Shown here piece by piece: positions 44,868 to 52,916 of a DNA stretch of 64,000 nucleotides. Numbering within the stretch: the first letter of the stretch is position 1; every line of letters starts with the position of its first letter. Position numbers and translations under genes: made by a program. The stretch comes from Candidatus Methanomethylophilaceae archaeon (lineage in GTDB: Archaea; Thermoplasmatota; Thermoplasmata; Methanomassiliicoccales; Methanomethylophilaceae): assembly GCA_944321505.1 (NCBI GenBank), contig CALULN010000021.1, positions 98,497 through 162,496 on the forward strand. The letters are read 5' to 3'. The notes below the pieces were generated by a model. It was not told the DNA's origin, searched no databases, and worked only from the letters and a program-made list of their open reading frames with translations.

Positions 44868-45398
44868 TCACACGGCCGCAGGCAAAGGCACGGAATCCAG
44901 CATCCTCATGACCTCGTCCCTGGCTGCGCGGATCCTGCGGAACATGCTCTCGGCCTCGTCCACATCGCCGTAGACCTTCCAGCAGCCGATGCGCTTGTAG
45001 TTCCTGCCTCCGTTCTCAAGGAACCCCTCCACATCGCGGAGCGGATACCCCAGGAAGATGCCGATCTCGTGCTGCATCCCCTCGGACATGCGCTGTGCCA
45101 GAAGATCCAGAGCGTCGGAGTCGCGGAACCCGGAAGGGTAGCCCATCCCCTCCAGGAACGAGCGGACCCCGGGATCCGAAAGGACGCAGGAGAGCATGTC
45201 CCTCCTGTAGACAAGGCAGAGATATGACCCGGCGGAACGGAGCACCTTGGTTCCAACATCCATGCTCTCGAAGGAGCGCAGGATCCCCAGTGCGGAGTCA
45301 CATACCTCTGAGTCGAATTTGACCAGGGACCCTGCCTTCACACCGGCCAGCGTAGGTGCGCACTGGCTCAGTATGCTTCTCTCCGTTCCGCGGGTCAC
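44868..45398 (-). CDS. DUF3793 family protein
   Basis: 176-residue cytosolic protein with the DUF3793 pattern: an early CAPTLAGVKAGSLVKF block, LCLVYRRDML in the middle, HEIGIFLGYPLRDVEGFLEN, and CWKVYGDVDEAESMFRRIR near the end. The biochemical role is unknown; family members are often near iron-uptake genes. The GTG start lies about 28 bases after a TATA-like TTATAAATAT, so the message is probably leaderless. Two DtxR-like palindromes overlap this promoter, pointing to metal-dependent repression. Confidence 0.83.
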   Translation of the reverse strand: MTRGTERSILSQCAPTLAGVKAGSLVKFDSEVCDSALGILRSFESMDVGTKVLRSAGSYLCLVYRRDMLSCVLSDPGVRSFLEGMGYPSGFRDSDALDLLAQRMSEGMQHEIGIFLGYPLRDVEGFLENGGRNYKRIGCWKVYGDVDEAESMFRRIRAARDEVMRMLDSVPLPAAV

Positions 45399-45402
45399 GG
45401 TA

Positions 45403-45446
45403 TTTAGGATAACCTAAAAGATATTTATAATTTAGGATTGACTAAA
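45403..45446 (-). promoter_or_regulatory. Two DtxR/IdeR-like operators flanking the DUF3793 TATA box
   Basis: TTTAGGATAACCTAAA (45403-45418) and TTTAGGATTGACTAAA (45431-45446) are near-palindromes with centres 28 bp apart, resembling the TTAGG-N-CCTAA core bound by DtxR/MntR-family repressors. The TATA-like stretch lies between them at about 45421-45430 and the proximal site nearly reaches the GTG start, so occupancy would block transcription. Confidence 0.7.
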
Positions 45447-45457
45447 TCTTAGACCCC

Positions 45458-46276
45458 TCACAGCAACGGCTCCGGCCCGGATGTCAGCTCATGGTCCTCC
45501 GTCCTGCCCAGCTCCTCCAGCTTCATCAGCACGATGCGCCTGCCCTTCTCCGACGCCCCGTACACCGGCACCGACGTGCCCGCCTGTATGGTGGCCCGCT
45601 CCGGCGCCAGCTCCCTTATCCACTTGGACGCGCAGGCGGTAATGACATCGCATGTGTCGTAGTACGTCTCCGCATCCTCCTTCGATATGCCTGTGGTGTG
45701 CACGGCGAAGACCGTCAGCCTGTCCCCGTAGGCCTCCCTCAGGAACCGGGCATCGTCGGCGCAGGCCACGGTGACGGCGATGCGACCGTATCCCATGGCG
45801 ACCGCCTTCTCCACCCCGCGCCTCATGTCTATGGGGGTGGTCTCCGGATCCAGCACGTTCCCCGGACCGATCGCTTCGATCACACCGGCGATGGGCGACG
45901 TCTCCGTGATGGCGGATATCCTGCCGCCCATCCCCTGGACGATGCCGGGGTCGGTCAGCACGCAGGTGCCGCAGCCGTCCGCCGCGGTCACCACCGCATC
46001 CACCTCCCCTCTGGCCAGGGCCATGCTCATTATCTCCGATATCCCGAAGCTGAGGAAGTAGTCCATCCGGACCTGGCGGCCCTCGTCGCACATGCCGAAG
46101 GCCCTCACCCTGAACTCCATGTTCTCCCTGACGGTCTCCGAGGTCAGCTCCTCGATGCCCCTGTGCTTGTGGAACAGCGGACAGTACCGGACCTTCGGCT
46201 CGCCGACCTCCGTCACCTTCCCGTCCTCGAACACCACCCTGGTCATGCCCAGGGTCTCCATCACATGCCTTCCCAT
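45458..46276 (-). CDS. Methanogenesis marker protein 8 (DUF2099)
   Basis: 272-residue protein of the DUF2099 family, found essentially only in methanogens and relatives; its reaction is unknown. Matching blocks are RYCPLFHKHRGIEELT, FGMCDEGRQVRMDYFLSFG, AADGCGTCVLTDPGIVQGMG and DVITACASKWIRELAP. Several conserved cysteines (CPLF, CGTC, CDV-CAS) could bind a cluster. The start MGRHVMETLG is chosen because it clears the upstream gene; an earlier ATG would overlap it by 20 bases. It forms a run with two small genes upstream. Confidence 0.87.
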   Translation of the reverse strand: MGRHVMETLGMTRVVFEDGKVTEVGEPKVRYCPLFHKHRGIEELTSETVRENMEFRVRAFGMCDEGRQVRMDYFLSFGISEIMSMALARGEVDAVVTAADGCGTCVLTDPGIVQGMGGRISAITETSPIAGVIEAIGPGNVLDPETTPIDMRRGVEKAVAMGYGRIAVTVACADDARFLREAYGDRLTVFAVHTTGISKEDAETYYDTCDVITACASKWIRELAPERATIQAGTSVPVYGASEKGRRIVLMKLEELGRTEDHELTSGPEPLL

Positions 46277-46280
46277 GGTA

Positions 46281-46616
46281 TCACGCCTCGCTGAAGTCAA
46301 CGCAGTTGTCCCCCACCAGCTTCGCCCTGCCCTTGGAGAGCATGCCCAGCTCCATCCAGGCGGCGTTGAACACCGCTATGGGCGTCAGGCAGGGCACCGA
46401 CAGGGAGGCCCTGATCTCCGGATCCTCGACTTTGCTCCCGGCGTGGCTGATGACATCGGACATGGTGATGGTTCTCAGCTTCGAAGCGTAGTCCCTCACA
46501 TGGGGGCAGTCCGAGTCTATGGTCACATCCATGGTGTCCCCGTTCTCCCTCAGGGAGACGGTCACCCTGTTGGTCTTGCCGCAGACCTTCATCCTAGCGA
46601 TAACAGTGCTGGTCAT
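46281..46616 (-). CDS. Small cysteine-containing conserved protein (possibly DUF6951-like)
   Basis: 111 residues with cysteines at CGKTNRV, DSDCPHV, VPCLTPI and DNCVDF, the spacing resembling small DUF6951-type proteins (CG, SDCP, VPC-x-I). Function unknown; a metal or cluster site is possible. It ends 4 bases before the marker-8 ATG and abuts the next gene upstream, so the three are probably one transcript. The family assignment is tentative. Confidence 0.6.
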   Translation of the reverse strand: MTSTVIARMKVCGKTNRVTVSLRENGDTMDVTIDSDCPHVRDYASKLRTITMSDVISHAGSKVEDPEIRASLSVPCLTPIAVFNAAWMELGMLSKGRAKLVGDNCVDFSEA

Positions 46617-46934
46617 TCACCAGTCCTCCCTCGGAGCCTCGTAGCAGGGGACGTCGTAGAACCTGGTGGTGACGATGTCGGCGCATACGGCAGGGCCGTC
46701 GACGGCATCGAAGGACGACTCGGAGCAGTATGCGAACAGCCCTCCGTCGTCGTGCTCCGCCCACCTGTCCCTCCAGGGATTGGCCAGAGCATCCGATGCC
46801 ATGTCCTCCGCCCAATAAGCGCCTATGACTCTCATCCCGCCGGACGATTCGGTGCACACCAGGTACACACCGGGACCGGACCTGATGCCGTCCAGGCCCA
46901 CGGGCTCTCCGAACTCCACTTCCCTGAGATTCAT
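46617..46934 (-). CDS. Hypothetical protein upstream of the marker-8 pair
   Basis: 105 residues from MNLREVEFGEPVGLDG, not recognised. GPGVYLVC followed by a beta-rich segment and several Trp/Cys residues (NPWRDRWAEHDDGG; PCYEAPREDW). The start is chosen for GGAG 8 bases upstream; an ATG 27 bases earlier exists. The stop directly abuts the next gene's ATG (46616), so translation is likely coupled. Confidence 0.55.
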   Translation of the reverse strand: MNLREVEFGEPVGLDGIRSGPGVYLVCTESSGGMRVIGAYWAEDMASDALANPWRDRWAEHDDGGLFAYCSESSFDAVDGPAVCADIVTTRFYDVPCYEAPREDW

Positions 46935-47041
46935 GATCTCGGCTCCGGAGGACGGATGCACTCCGGATTGGATAAACGTGGTTATACCTCAAGCCACGGG
47001 CCCCATCACAAAGGGTAATAACCCCACGGCCCGATGTTTTC

Positions 47042-48271
47042 ATGATGACCGAGTTCAGCATCGGGGAGAGGCTGCTGCTCCACCTGCACAAGTACCGCAG
47101 AGTGGACCCCGCCGAGTACTTCAACATACCCTGGGACCTGACCCAGGACGGCATCGCCGCATCCCTGCGGATATCCAGGGCCCACGCGTCCCTGGAGCTC
47201 AAGAAGCAGAGGGAGAGGGGCAACGTCCGGGAGGACCAGGTTAGGATCAAGGGCGGGAAGGTCAAGCGGAAGTGCTACAGCCTCACCCACGAAGGGCTGG
47301 AGGCCGCCAGGAAGGTCGAGGCCGCGGCCATCGATGCCGGGATAGACCCCGATTCGCTGCTGGACCTGAAGCGCCAGGACCCGGAGGTGGTCTTCGAGAA
47401 CCTCCCGGAGGACGACCGCTTCGCCCTGGGCTGCGCCTGCGTCTTCAGGATGCCGGTGCCCATGTCCGTCATGCCGGACCACGAGCGCTCGGTGATACCT
47501 ACGGACGTCAGGGGCTACACCGCCGTGTCCCGGGAGCTGGCCTCCAGATACCTCGAGGCGTTCCCGGAGCAGGCCAGAGAGTGGCACGCCTTCGCCGCCG
47601 ACTACTGGACCGACCAGTCTCCGAAAGAGGCGTTCGACGGTTCCGACAGGGAGATGGAGATGATATACCACCTCATCGGCGCCGGCAGGACCTGGGAGGC
47701 CTGCAAGATCATCGCCCGCAGGGCGGACGACATATGCAGCCTCGACGACAGGTCCCTGGACGAGGCCATAGCCTCCGTGTCGAAGGTCAAGGAGGACCTC
47801 AGGCAGGATATCCTGCCGGTGCAGGCGGAGGTCTGCATCAACCAGGGATGGTTCGACAGGGCCGAGGGATTCGCCGAGGCCATGTCGTCCTTCGAAGGCG
47901 GAGACGAGCTGGGTCATGCATACAGGGTCAGGATACTGGAGGCCCGCGGGAAGCATTCTGAGGCCGAGACCCTGGCATCGACGATCGCAGCCAGCGGGAA
48001 CGTCCTGGCGGCGCTGATGCTGGCGGAGGCCCATCTGGAGATGGGCGACGTGGAGAGAGCGGAGAGGGAGATCGCCGATGCGGAAGCCCGCATGTCCCGC
48101 AACAACGCCCCCGCCGCCGCGCAGCTGCTCTATGACAAAGCGCTGCTGGCACTGGAGAAGGGCGAGAGAGACGACGCCCGCCGCCTGGCTGTCAAGGTGG
48201 GCGAAGCGGGGTCCGGCCGCTGGAAGGCTAGGTCCGCCGCGCTCCTCGCCAGACTGGATCAGAGGACCTGA
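47042..48271 (+). CDS. Winged-HTH protein with TPR-like C terminus
   Basis: 409 residues. Residues about 1-95 form a winged helix-turn-helix (DLTQDGIAASLRISRAHASL, then a basic wing KGGKVKRKCYSLTHEGLEAA). From about 165 on, the chain is all-helical with TPR-like helix pairs (CINQGWFDRAEGFAEAM, LMLAEAHLEMGDVERAEREI, LLYDKALLALEKGERDDARR). Probably a DNA-binding regulator with a protein-interaction scaffold; target unknown. A TATA-like GGTAATAACC about 24 bases before the ATG suggests a leaderless message. The 3' end overlaps convergent pheS by 13 bases. Confidence 0.75.
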   Translation: MMTEFSIGERLLLHLHKYRRVDPAEYFNIPWDLTQDGIAASLRISRAHASLELKKQRERGNVREDQVRIKGGKVKRKCYSLTHEGLEAARKVEAAAIDAGIDPDSLLDLKRQDPEVVFENLPEDDRFALGCACVFRMPVPMSVMPDHERSVIPTDVRGYTAVSRELASRYLEAFPEQAREWHAFAADYWTDQSPKEAFDGSDREMEMIYHLIGAGRTWEACKIIARRADDICSLDDRSLDEAIASVSKVKEDLRQDILPVQAEVCINQGWFDRAEGFAEAMSSFEGGDELGHAYRVRILEARGKHSEAETLASTIAASGNVLAALMLAEAHLEMGDVERAEREIADAEARMSRNNAPAAAQLLYDKALLALEKGERDDARRLAVKVGEAGSGRWKARSAALLARLDQRT

Positions 48272-49755
48272 TTCTGCTTCAGGTCGTCGATGTCCGAGAT
48301 GTAGAGGTCGCGGATGTCGGTGATGCCCCACTTCAGCATGGCCAGCCTCTCGAACCCGAATCCCCATGCCAGGACGGGATGCTTGACCCCGAAGGGAGCC
48401 ATCACCTCCGGCCGGAATATGCCGGCCCCTCCCAGCTCCATCCATTTGCCGTTGAAGAACACCTCCAGCTCAAGGGACGGCTCCGTGTAGGGGAAGTACG
48501 CCGGGCGGATGCGGATCTGATCGAACCCCATCTTGGCGTAGAACTCCCTGATGAGGGAGACCAGCATGTCGAAATCCCCGTCCTCGTCGATGATTATGCC
48601 CTCGATCTGCGTGAACTCCGGCAGATGGGTGGCATCGATGGACTCCTTCCTGAATATCCTGGACAGAGAGAACATCTTCTGCGGCGCATCCGGATGCTCG
48701 GCGATGTAGCGTATGCTGTTGACCGTGGTGTGCGTCCTCAGGAGGGCCTGCTCCGCCATCTCCCTTGACCAGGTGCCTCCCCAGCCGGTGGAGCCTGTGT
48801 CCCCTCCGGTCTCGTGGATGCTCCTGACCTGCTCCACCAGAGCCTCATCGTCCACGCGGATGGATGCGGGATCCTCCAGGTAGAAGGTGTCCTGCAGCTC
48901 CCTGGCGGGGTGGTCCTGGGGGATGAACAGCACGTCGAGGTTCCAGAATGCGGGCTGCACGTACTCCCCGTCGAACTCCGTGAACCCCATGTCGGTGAAC
49001 AGCCTCCTGACGTCGGCAGCAAGCCTGGAGAGAGGGTGCTTCTTGGCGGGGTACGTTGCGGGGGCGAAGGTCTGCACATCGTACCTGCGGAACTCCGCAT
49101 CCTTCCACTTCCCGCTCTGGATGATGGCGTCGGTGACGTCGGTCACCTCCTCCTTCAGCTCTATGCCCTCCGCCACCGCGGCCTTCCCGGCGTCGGTGAG
49201 GGAGATGGTCCTGACGGTGACGGTCTCCTCGGCCACCATGCCCTGGCGACCCTTCAGGTCCTTGGCCAGCTTCGCATCCACCTGGCTCTTAGGCACAGGC
49301 CCATCCGCCAGACGGGACAGCAGGGCCTCGTCCTTCCCCTCGGAGGAGAGGAACTCCCTGCCCTTCTGAGTGAGGACCAGGGACTTGGAGCCGTTCTCCG
49401 CCCTGATGTCCGCCAGGCCCTTCCTCCTGAGCCAGCCCACCGCGATGCCGTCCTCTCCGGGCATCTCCTCCGCCAGACGGGACATCTCCATGGTCCCTCC
49501 GGCGGCGTCGATCATCTCCGCCGCCCTCCTCTCGGGCAGCTTCCCCTCGTCCCTTGCCAGGACGTAGAACTCCTCGGACTCCTCGTCCACCTTCGCCAGG
49601 CCCTTGGAGGCCAGCCACGAGGCGGCCCCCATGATCTCCACCTCCAGGGCGAAATGCCCGGAGCCGATCATCTGCGCGGGGGTAGCGCTCCCGCCGCAGG
49701 CATCTAGTGCCAGCAGCAGCCTCCTCTCGTTGTAGCTGAGATTGTTGTCCGCCAT
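48259..49755 (-). CDS. pheS: Phenylalanyl-tRNA synthetase alpha subunit
   Basis: 498-residue catalytic alpha subunit of the class II enzyme charging tRNA-Phe. The N-terminal ~200 residues are winged-helix repeats typical of archaeal/eukaryotic PheS (LTQKGREFL, LTDAGKAAV). The catalytic domain begins near 235 (HPLSRLAADVRRLFTDMGF) and contains motif 2 (MFSLSRIFRKESIDATHLPEFTQ in two parts) and motif 3 (HPVLAWGFGFERLAML). pheT is not in the window. It starts 4 bases after trpS, forming a synthetase pair. Confidence 0.95.
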   Translation of the reverse strand: MADNNLSYNERRLLLALDACGGSATPAQMIGSGHFALEVEIMGAASWLASKGLAKVDEESEEFYVLARDEGKLPERRAAEMIDAAGGTMEMSRLAEEMPGEDGIAVGWLRRKGLADIRAENGSKSLVLTQKGREFLSSEGKDEALLSRLADGPVPKSQVDAKLAKDLKGRQGMVAEETVTVRTISLTDAGKAAVAEGIELKEEVTDVTDAIIQSGKWKDAEFRRYDVQTFAPATYPAKKHPLSRLAADVRRLFTDMGFTEFDGEYVQPAFWNLDVLFIPQDHPARELQDTFYLEDPASIRVDDEALVEQVRSIHETGGDTGSTGWGGTWSREMAEQALLRTHTTVNSIRYIAEHPDAPQKMFSLSRIFRKESIDATHLPEFTQIEGIIIDEDGDFDMLVSLIREFYAKMGFDQIRIRPAYFPYTEPSLELEVFFNGKWMELGGAGIFRPEVMAPFGVKHPVLAWGFGFERLAMLKWGITDIRDLYISDIDDLKQNQVL

Positions 49756-49759
49756 GTTA

Positions 49760-50881
49760 TCACCATTCGAAGCCGTTCATGGCCATCTGCCCGACCACTT
49801 CCCGGGCCTCCTCCCTCCTGGCCTGGTGCTTCTCCAGGAAGGCGTTTATCTTCTCGGTGAGGCACTGCTTGCACTCGCCGCAGAGCACCTCCCCGGCACG
49901 GCATCTGGCCGCCATCTCCTCGATGCGGCGGTCGTCGCCCTCGAACATGTAGAAGCAGTACTTGAACACGGCGCAGACCTCCGGGTTGCCTCCCTCCCTG
50001 CGCTGCTCCTCCACGCTGACCTTCCCTCCGGTGAACGCCCGGCCAACCTTCTTCTTCACCTGTTTGGGGGTGTCGGTGGTGTAGATGGTGGCGTTCTCGT
50101 CGGAGGAGGACATCTTGTCCGCTCCGCTGAGGCCGGGGAACATCTTGCAGTACATCATCCTGGGCTTGGGATACCCCAGCCCGGGGGCCACATCCCTGCA
50201 GACCCTGAAATGAGGGTCCTGATCGATGCCACAGGGGATCAGCACAGGGGTCTCCTCGCCATTGATCTCCGTGGGCAGGAACGCGGGGGCGGCCTGCATG
50301 GTGGTGAAGAATATCTGCCCTATGTTGGTGGAGTTGTCGAATCCGAACACCGCCTTGGCGGTGGAGAAGGTGACCTTCTTGGACACCTTGAGTGCAATCG
50401 GGTACAGCAGATTCACGTTCTTCGTGTCCACCAGTATCCTCGTCTTCTCCGGGTCGAAGCCCAGGGCCGCAAAGTCCAGGGCGTTCTCGTAGGCGAAGGA
50501 TGCGGTGTCGTGGAGGGTAAGGTCCTTGAAGAGGAACTTCTCGTCGTCCGTCATCTGGAACAGCATGTCGGCTCCGAAGGTGTCCTGCACCCACTTGTTG
50601 AAGATCCACGGCATCAGGTGCCCCAGGTGGGTGCGCCCGGAGGGGCCTCTGCCGGTGTAGAGCCAGAAGCGCTTCCCCTTGTCGTAGTCGTCCAGGAGCG
50701 CGCCCATGTCCCGGTGGGAGTAGAAGATCCCCCTCCTCAGCATCGGGTGCAGCTCCCCGTAGCCCGAGAGCCTGGCCAGCAGCGCGTCGTCGATGGGCGT
50801 GGTGCCGAACCTCTGCTGGAGCAGGTCGTAGTCTATGTCCCCGGTGACCTCCCAGGGGGTGACAGTGAATTCCTCCGCCAT
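49760..50881 (-). CDS. trpS: Tryptophanyl-tRNA synthetase
   Basis: 373-residue class I synthetase of the archaeal/eukaryotic type. The HIGH motif appears as RGPSGRTHLGHLMPW (about residues 78-92) and KMSKS as ADKMSSSDENA (about 255). FQMTDDEKFLF and IPCGIDQDPHFRVCRDVA line the active site. The C terminus has a CGECKQCL segment possibly binding zinc. A TATA box lies about 42 bases upstream. Its cognate intron-bearing tRNA-Trp is at 8498-8669. Confidence 0.96.
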   Translation of the reverse strand: MAEEFTVTPWEVTGDIDYDLLQQRFGTTPIDDALLARLSGYGELHPMLRRGIFYSHRDMGALLDDYDKGKRFWLYTGRGPSGRTHLGHLMPWIFNKWVQDTFGADMLFQMTDDEKFLFKDLTLHDTASFAYENALDFAALGFDPEKTRILVDTKNVNLLYPIALKVSKKVTFSTAKAVFGFDNSTNIGQIFFTTMQAAPAFLPTEINGEETPVLIPCGIDQDPHFRVCRDVAPGLGYPKPRMMYCKMFPGLSGADKMSSSDENATIYTTDTPKQVKKKVGRAFTGGKVSVEEQRREGGNPEVCAVFKYCFYMFEGDDRRIEEMAARCRAGEVLCGECKQCLTEKINAFLEKHQARREEAREVVGQMAMNGFEW

Positions 50882-50918
50882 GTGAACCCGTCCCGTGCAT
50901 CAGGTGGCCCGTATTAAA

Positions 50919-50927
50919 CCTTTATAC
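50919..50927 (-). promoter_or_regulatory. TATA box of the trpS-pheS operon
   Basis: Minus-strand GTATAAAGG, centred about 42 bases before the trpS ATG. A short GC-rich inverted repeat (GCGCCGGAG/CTCCGGTGC, about 50936-50954) lies just upstream. Confidence 0.5.
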
Positions 50928-51013
50928 GCGCGCACGCGCCGGAGGCTCCGGTGCTGGGTCTTGGAACATGGGTCTGCGAATCGGTTATCTATGCAGTCCG
51001 AGATACGGGGGGC

Positions 51014-51448
51014 ATGTGGCAGATACTGGGCGAGGAGGCCCTGTACGTCGAATTCGCCGATGTGTTCAGGAAGCGCGTCACGGAGCTGGCATCCGAGATG
51101 GAGGACGGCCAGAGGTTCGTCGACTACATGAAGGATGCCGAGGTCACCCACCTCTTCAACGGCGGCACCGAGACCCACGCGTTCACCATACGCCCCGACG
51201 CGTCCCTGACCCCGGAGGACATACAGTACATGTCCGACATCATCCTGGCCATCGCCAAAGCCGATCTCGACAGGTACTTCGTCTCCCTGGAGGGGAACTA
51301 CCAGAAGTGCATCGTCAACATACGCACCGACGAGGAGCCCGAGCTCATCGGCAAGAACCGCACCGACGGCTACGGCTCCGGGAAGATCTACAACCAGATC
51401 ATCGACTCCCTGTCCAAGCCCGGAAGGGCCAACGACAGCATGATCTAA
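51014..51448 (+). CDS. Hypothetical protein
   Basis: 144 residues from MWQILGEEALYVEFADVF, not recognised. It is mixed alpha/beta and acidic, with no cysteine cluster or membrane helix. The ATG is preceded by ACGGGGGGC, a weak ribosome site; an upstream in-frame ATG at 50951 would add 21 residues unlikely to be coding. Its last 4 bases overlap the convergent membrane-protein gene. Confidence 0.6.
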   Translation: MWQILGEEALYVEFADVFRKRVTELASEMEDGQRFVDYMKDAEVTHLFNGGTETHAFTIRPDASLTPEDIQYMSDIILAIAKADLDRYFVSLEGNYQKCIVNIRTDEEPELIGKNRTDGYGSGKIYNQIIDSLSKPGRANDSMI

Positions 51449-52545
51449 TCGGGGAACCTGAGTCTGCCGGCGGGGCGCTCCTCCCTCTTGGGGGCGTCCG
51501 GGATGCCGGCCAGGCCCGGACCCCTGTCCGAGTCGACCTCCAGCATCAGGTCCACCGGGCGGAACACCCTCCATTTGGAGACGATCTCGTCCACCACCGT
51601 GCTCTCGAAGTAGCGGTAGTAGACCAGGCAGGACACCCCGTTTATGAACAGGTTGAAGAACAGCGACAGCAGGATGAAGTAGGCCACGTCCTGCAGGCCG
51701 TTCTCGTTCACCGCCACCAGGATGAATATGAATGCCGCGAAGATGGGGATGGCCATCCTCTTCAGCGTCTCCTTTATCCCCTGGTACAGGGTGAAGTCGC
51801 GGTAGCGGGTCTCTATCCTCACATTCAGAGACATGAACACCGAGAAGGGCATCACCAGCACCGGGATGTACAGCATCACCGAGAACAGGTACACCGGCAC
51901 CCCCGCGTAGGAGTCGAACCCCATCCATGAGGGGTTCATGCAGATGTAGATCCAGATGAACATGCCGATCATGAAGGCCAGCTTGATGGTGGACCACATC
52001 TCCCCCCATGGGAACGACGCCCTCCTGAGGTTGTAGTCCATGGTTATGTTCCTGGTGTCTATGTCGCCGGAGATGTTGAACATGAACGCCACCGCCCTGT
52101 CCCAGAGGGTCAGGCGCTCCTTGACGTTCAGGTACTCCACGGAGCACACCACCCTGTAGAACAGCAGCCTCTGCAGCACCGACACCATGGCCGCCACGCC
52201 TATGACGCCGAGAGTGATGTAGCACAGTGCCAGTATCCATACGACGTTGACGTTCAGCACCAGCATGGCCGCCCCCGCGAGGATCAGCAGGGCGACGAAC
52301 AGGAACCTCCTGCCCTTCACGCAGACCATCAATCCGATGACCGCGAAAGGCGACACCAGAGCCGAAGGCAGCAGCAGACCGGGGTCGCTGACCATCCGGG
52401 TGTAGATGTACGCGCCCAGCGGTATGACGGCGAGGCAGACGAAGAACACCGCCGCGAGGAGCCTGTCCTCGGCGGTGGCCATAGGGATGGTGCGGTTGGG
52501 CTCCGGCTTCGCCCTCGGCTTCCTCTTGGCCTTCAGCTTCCGCAT
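51445..52545 (-). CDS. Predicted polytopic membrane protein, function unknown
   Basis: 366 residues with a very basic N terminus (KLKAKRKPRAKPEPNR) and about eight hydrophobic segments, including LLAAVFFVCLAVIPLGAYIY near 29-48, LFVALLILAGAAMLVLNVNV near 82-101, LAFMIGMFIWIYICM, VPVYLFSVMLYIPVLVMPF and AIPIFAAFIFILVAV. The C-terminal ~45 residues are soluble and rich in Arg/Asp/Pro. Not recognised as a known transporter. The stop is TAG. The gene lies 1 base after the small gene at 52547, so the two are likely co-translated. Confidence 0.7.
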   Translation of the reverse strand: MRKLKAKRKPRAKPEPNRTIPMATAEDRLLAAVFFVCLAVIPLGAYIYTRMVSDPGLLLPSALVSPFAVIGLMVCVKGRRFLFVALLILAGAAMLVLNVNVVWILALCYITLGVIGVAAMVSVLQRLLFYRVVCSVEYLNVKERLTLWDRAVAFMFNISGDIDTRNITMDYNLRRASFPWGEMWSTIKLAFMIGMFIWIYICMNPSWMGFDSYAGVPVYLFSVMLYIPVLVMPFSVFMSLNVRIETRYRDFTLYQGIKETLKRMAIPIFAAFIFILVAVNENGLQDVAYFILLSLFFNLFINGVSCLVYYRYFESTVVDEIVSKWRVFRPVDLMLEVDSDRGPGLAGIPDAPKREERPAGRLRFPD

Positions 52546-52546
52546 C

Positions 52547-52879
52547 TCACTCCATCCATGCGGAGACGGTCACATCGGACCTGTCGCCGGCGTTGATCCC
52601 GAGGATCAGGGTCATGATGCCTTTCATCCTGCATTGGACCGGCCCGACGGTCTCGTCGGTGATGCCCGCCTTGAATTTGGCGTTCATGCCCGCCGCATCC
52701 ACAATGGATATGTCCACCGGGACGGTGGCCTTCACCGAGACGTAGACATCCTTCCCCGGCTTTGCCTCCATCGGATACGTGTGTATGTTGTCGTAGCATC
52801 CGGGGATGCTGTAGTCCAGCTCCCCCAGGCGGAAGGAGGTTTCGGGGACCAGCACCGTCCTGTGTCTGAATATCGGCAT
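52547..52879 (-). CDS. Hypothetical small protein
   Basis: 110 residues, beta-rich, no signal peptide or membrane helix: MPIFRHRTVLVPETSFRLGE at the N terminus and a repeating V-x-V/I pattern in the middle (KDVYVSVKATVPVDISIVDA) that suggests an Ig- or C2-like sandwich. Function not recognised. It immediately precedes the membrane protein gene (1-base gap) and may act with it at the membrane. Confidence 0.55.
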   Translation of the reverse strand: MPIFRHRTVLVPETSFRLGELDYSIPGCYDNIHTYPMEAKPGKDVYVSVKATVPVDISIVDAAGMNAKFKAGITDETVGPVQCRMKGIMTLILGINAGDRSDVTVSAWME

Positions 52880-52916
52880 GGGCGTCCTCCCGATGCGGTA
52901 GAGAATCCGCTCTTAT

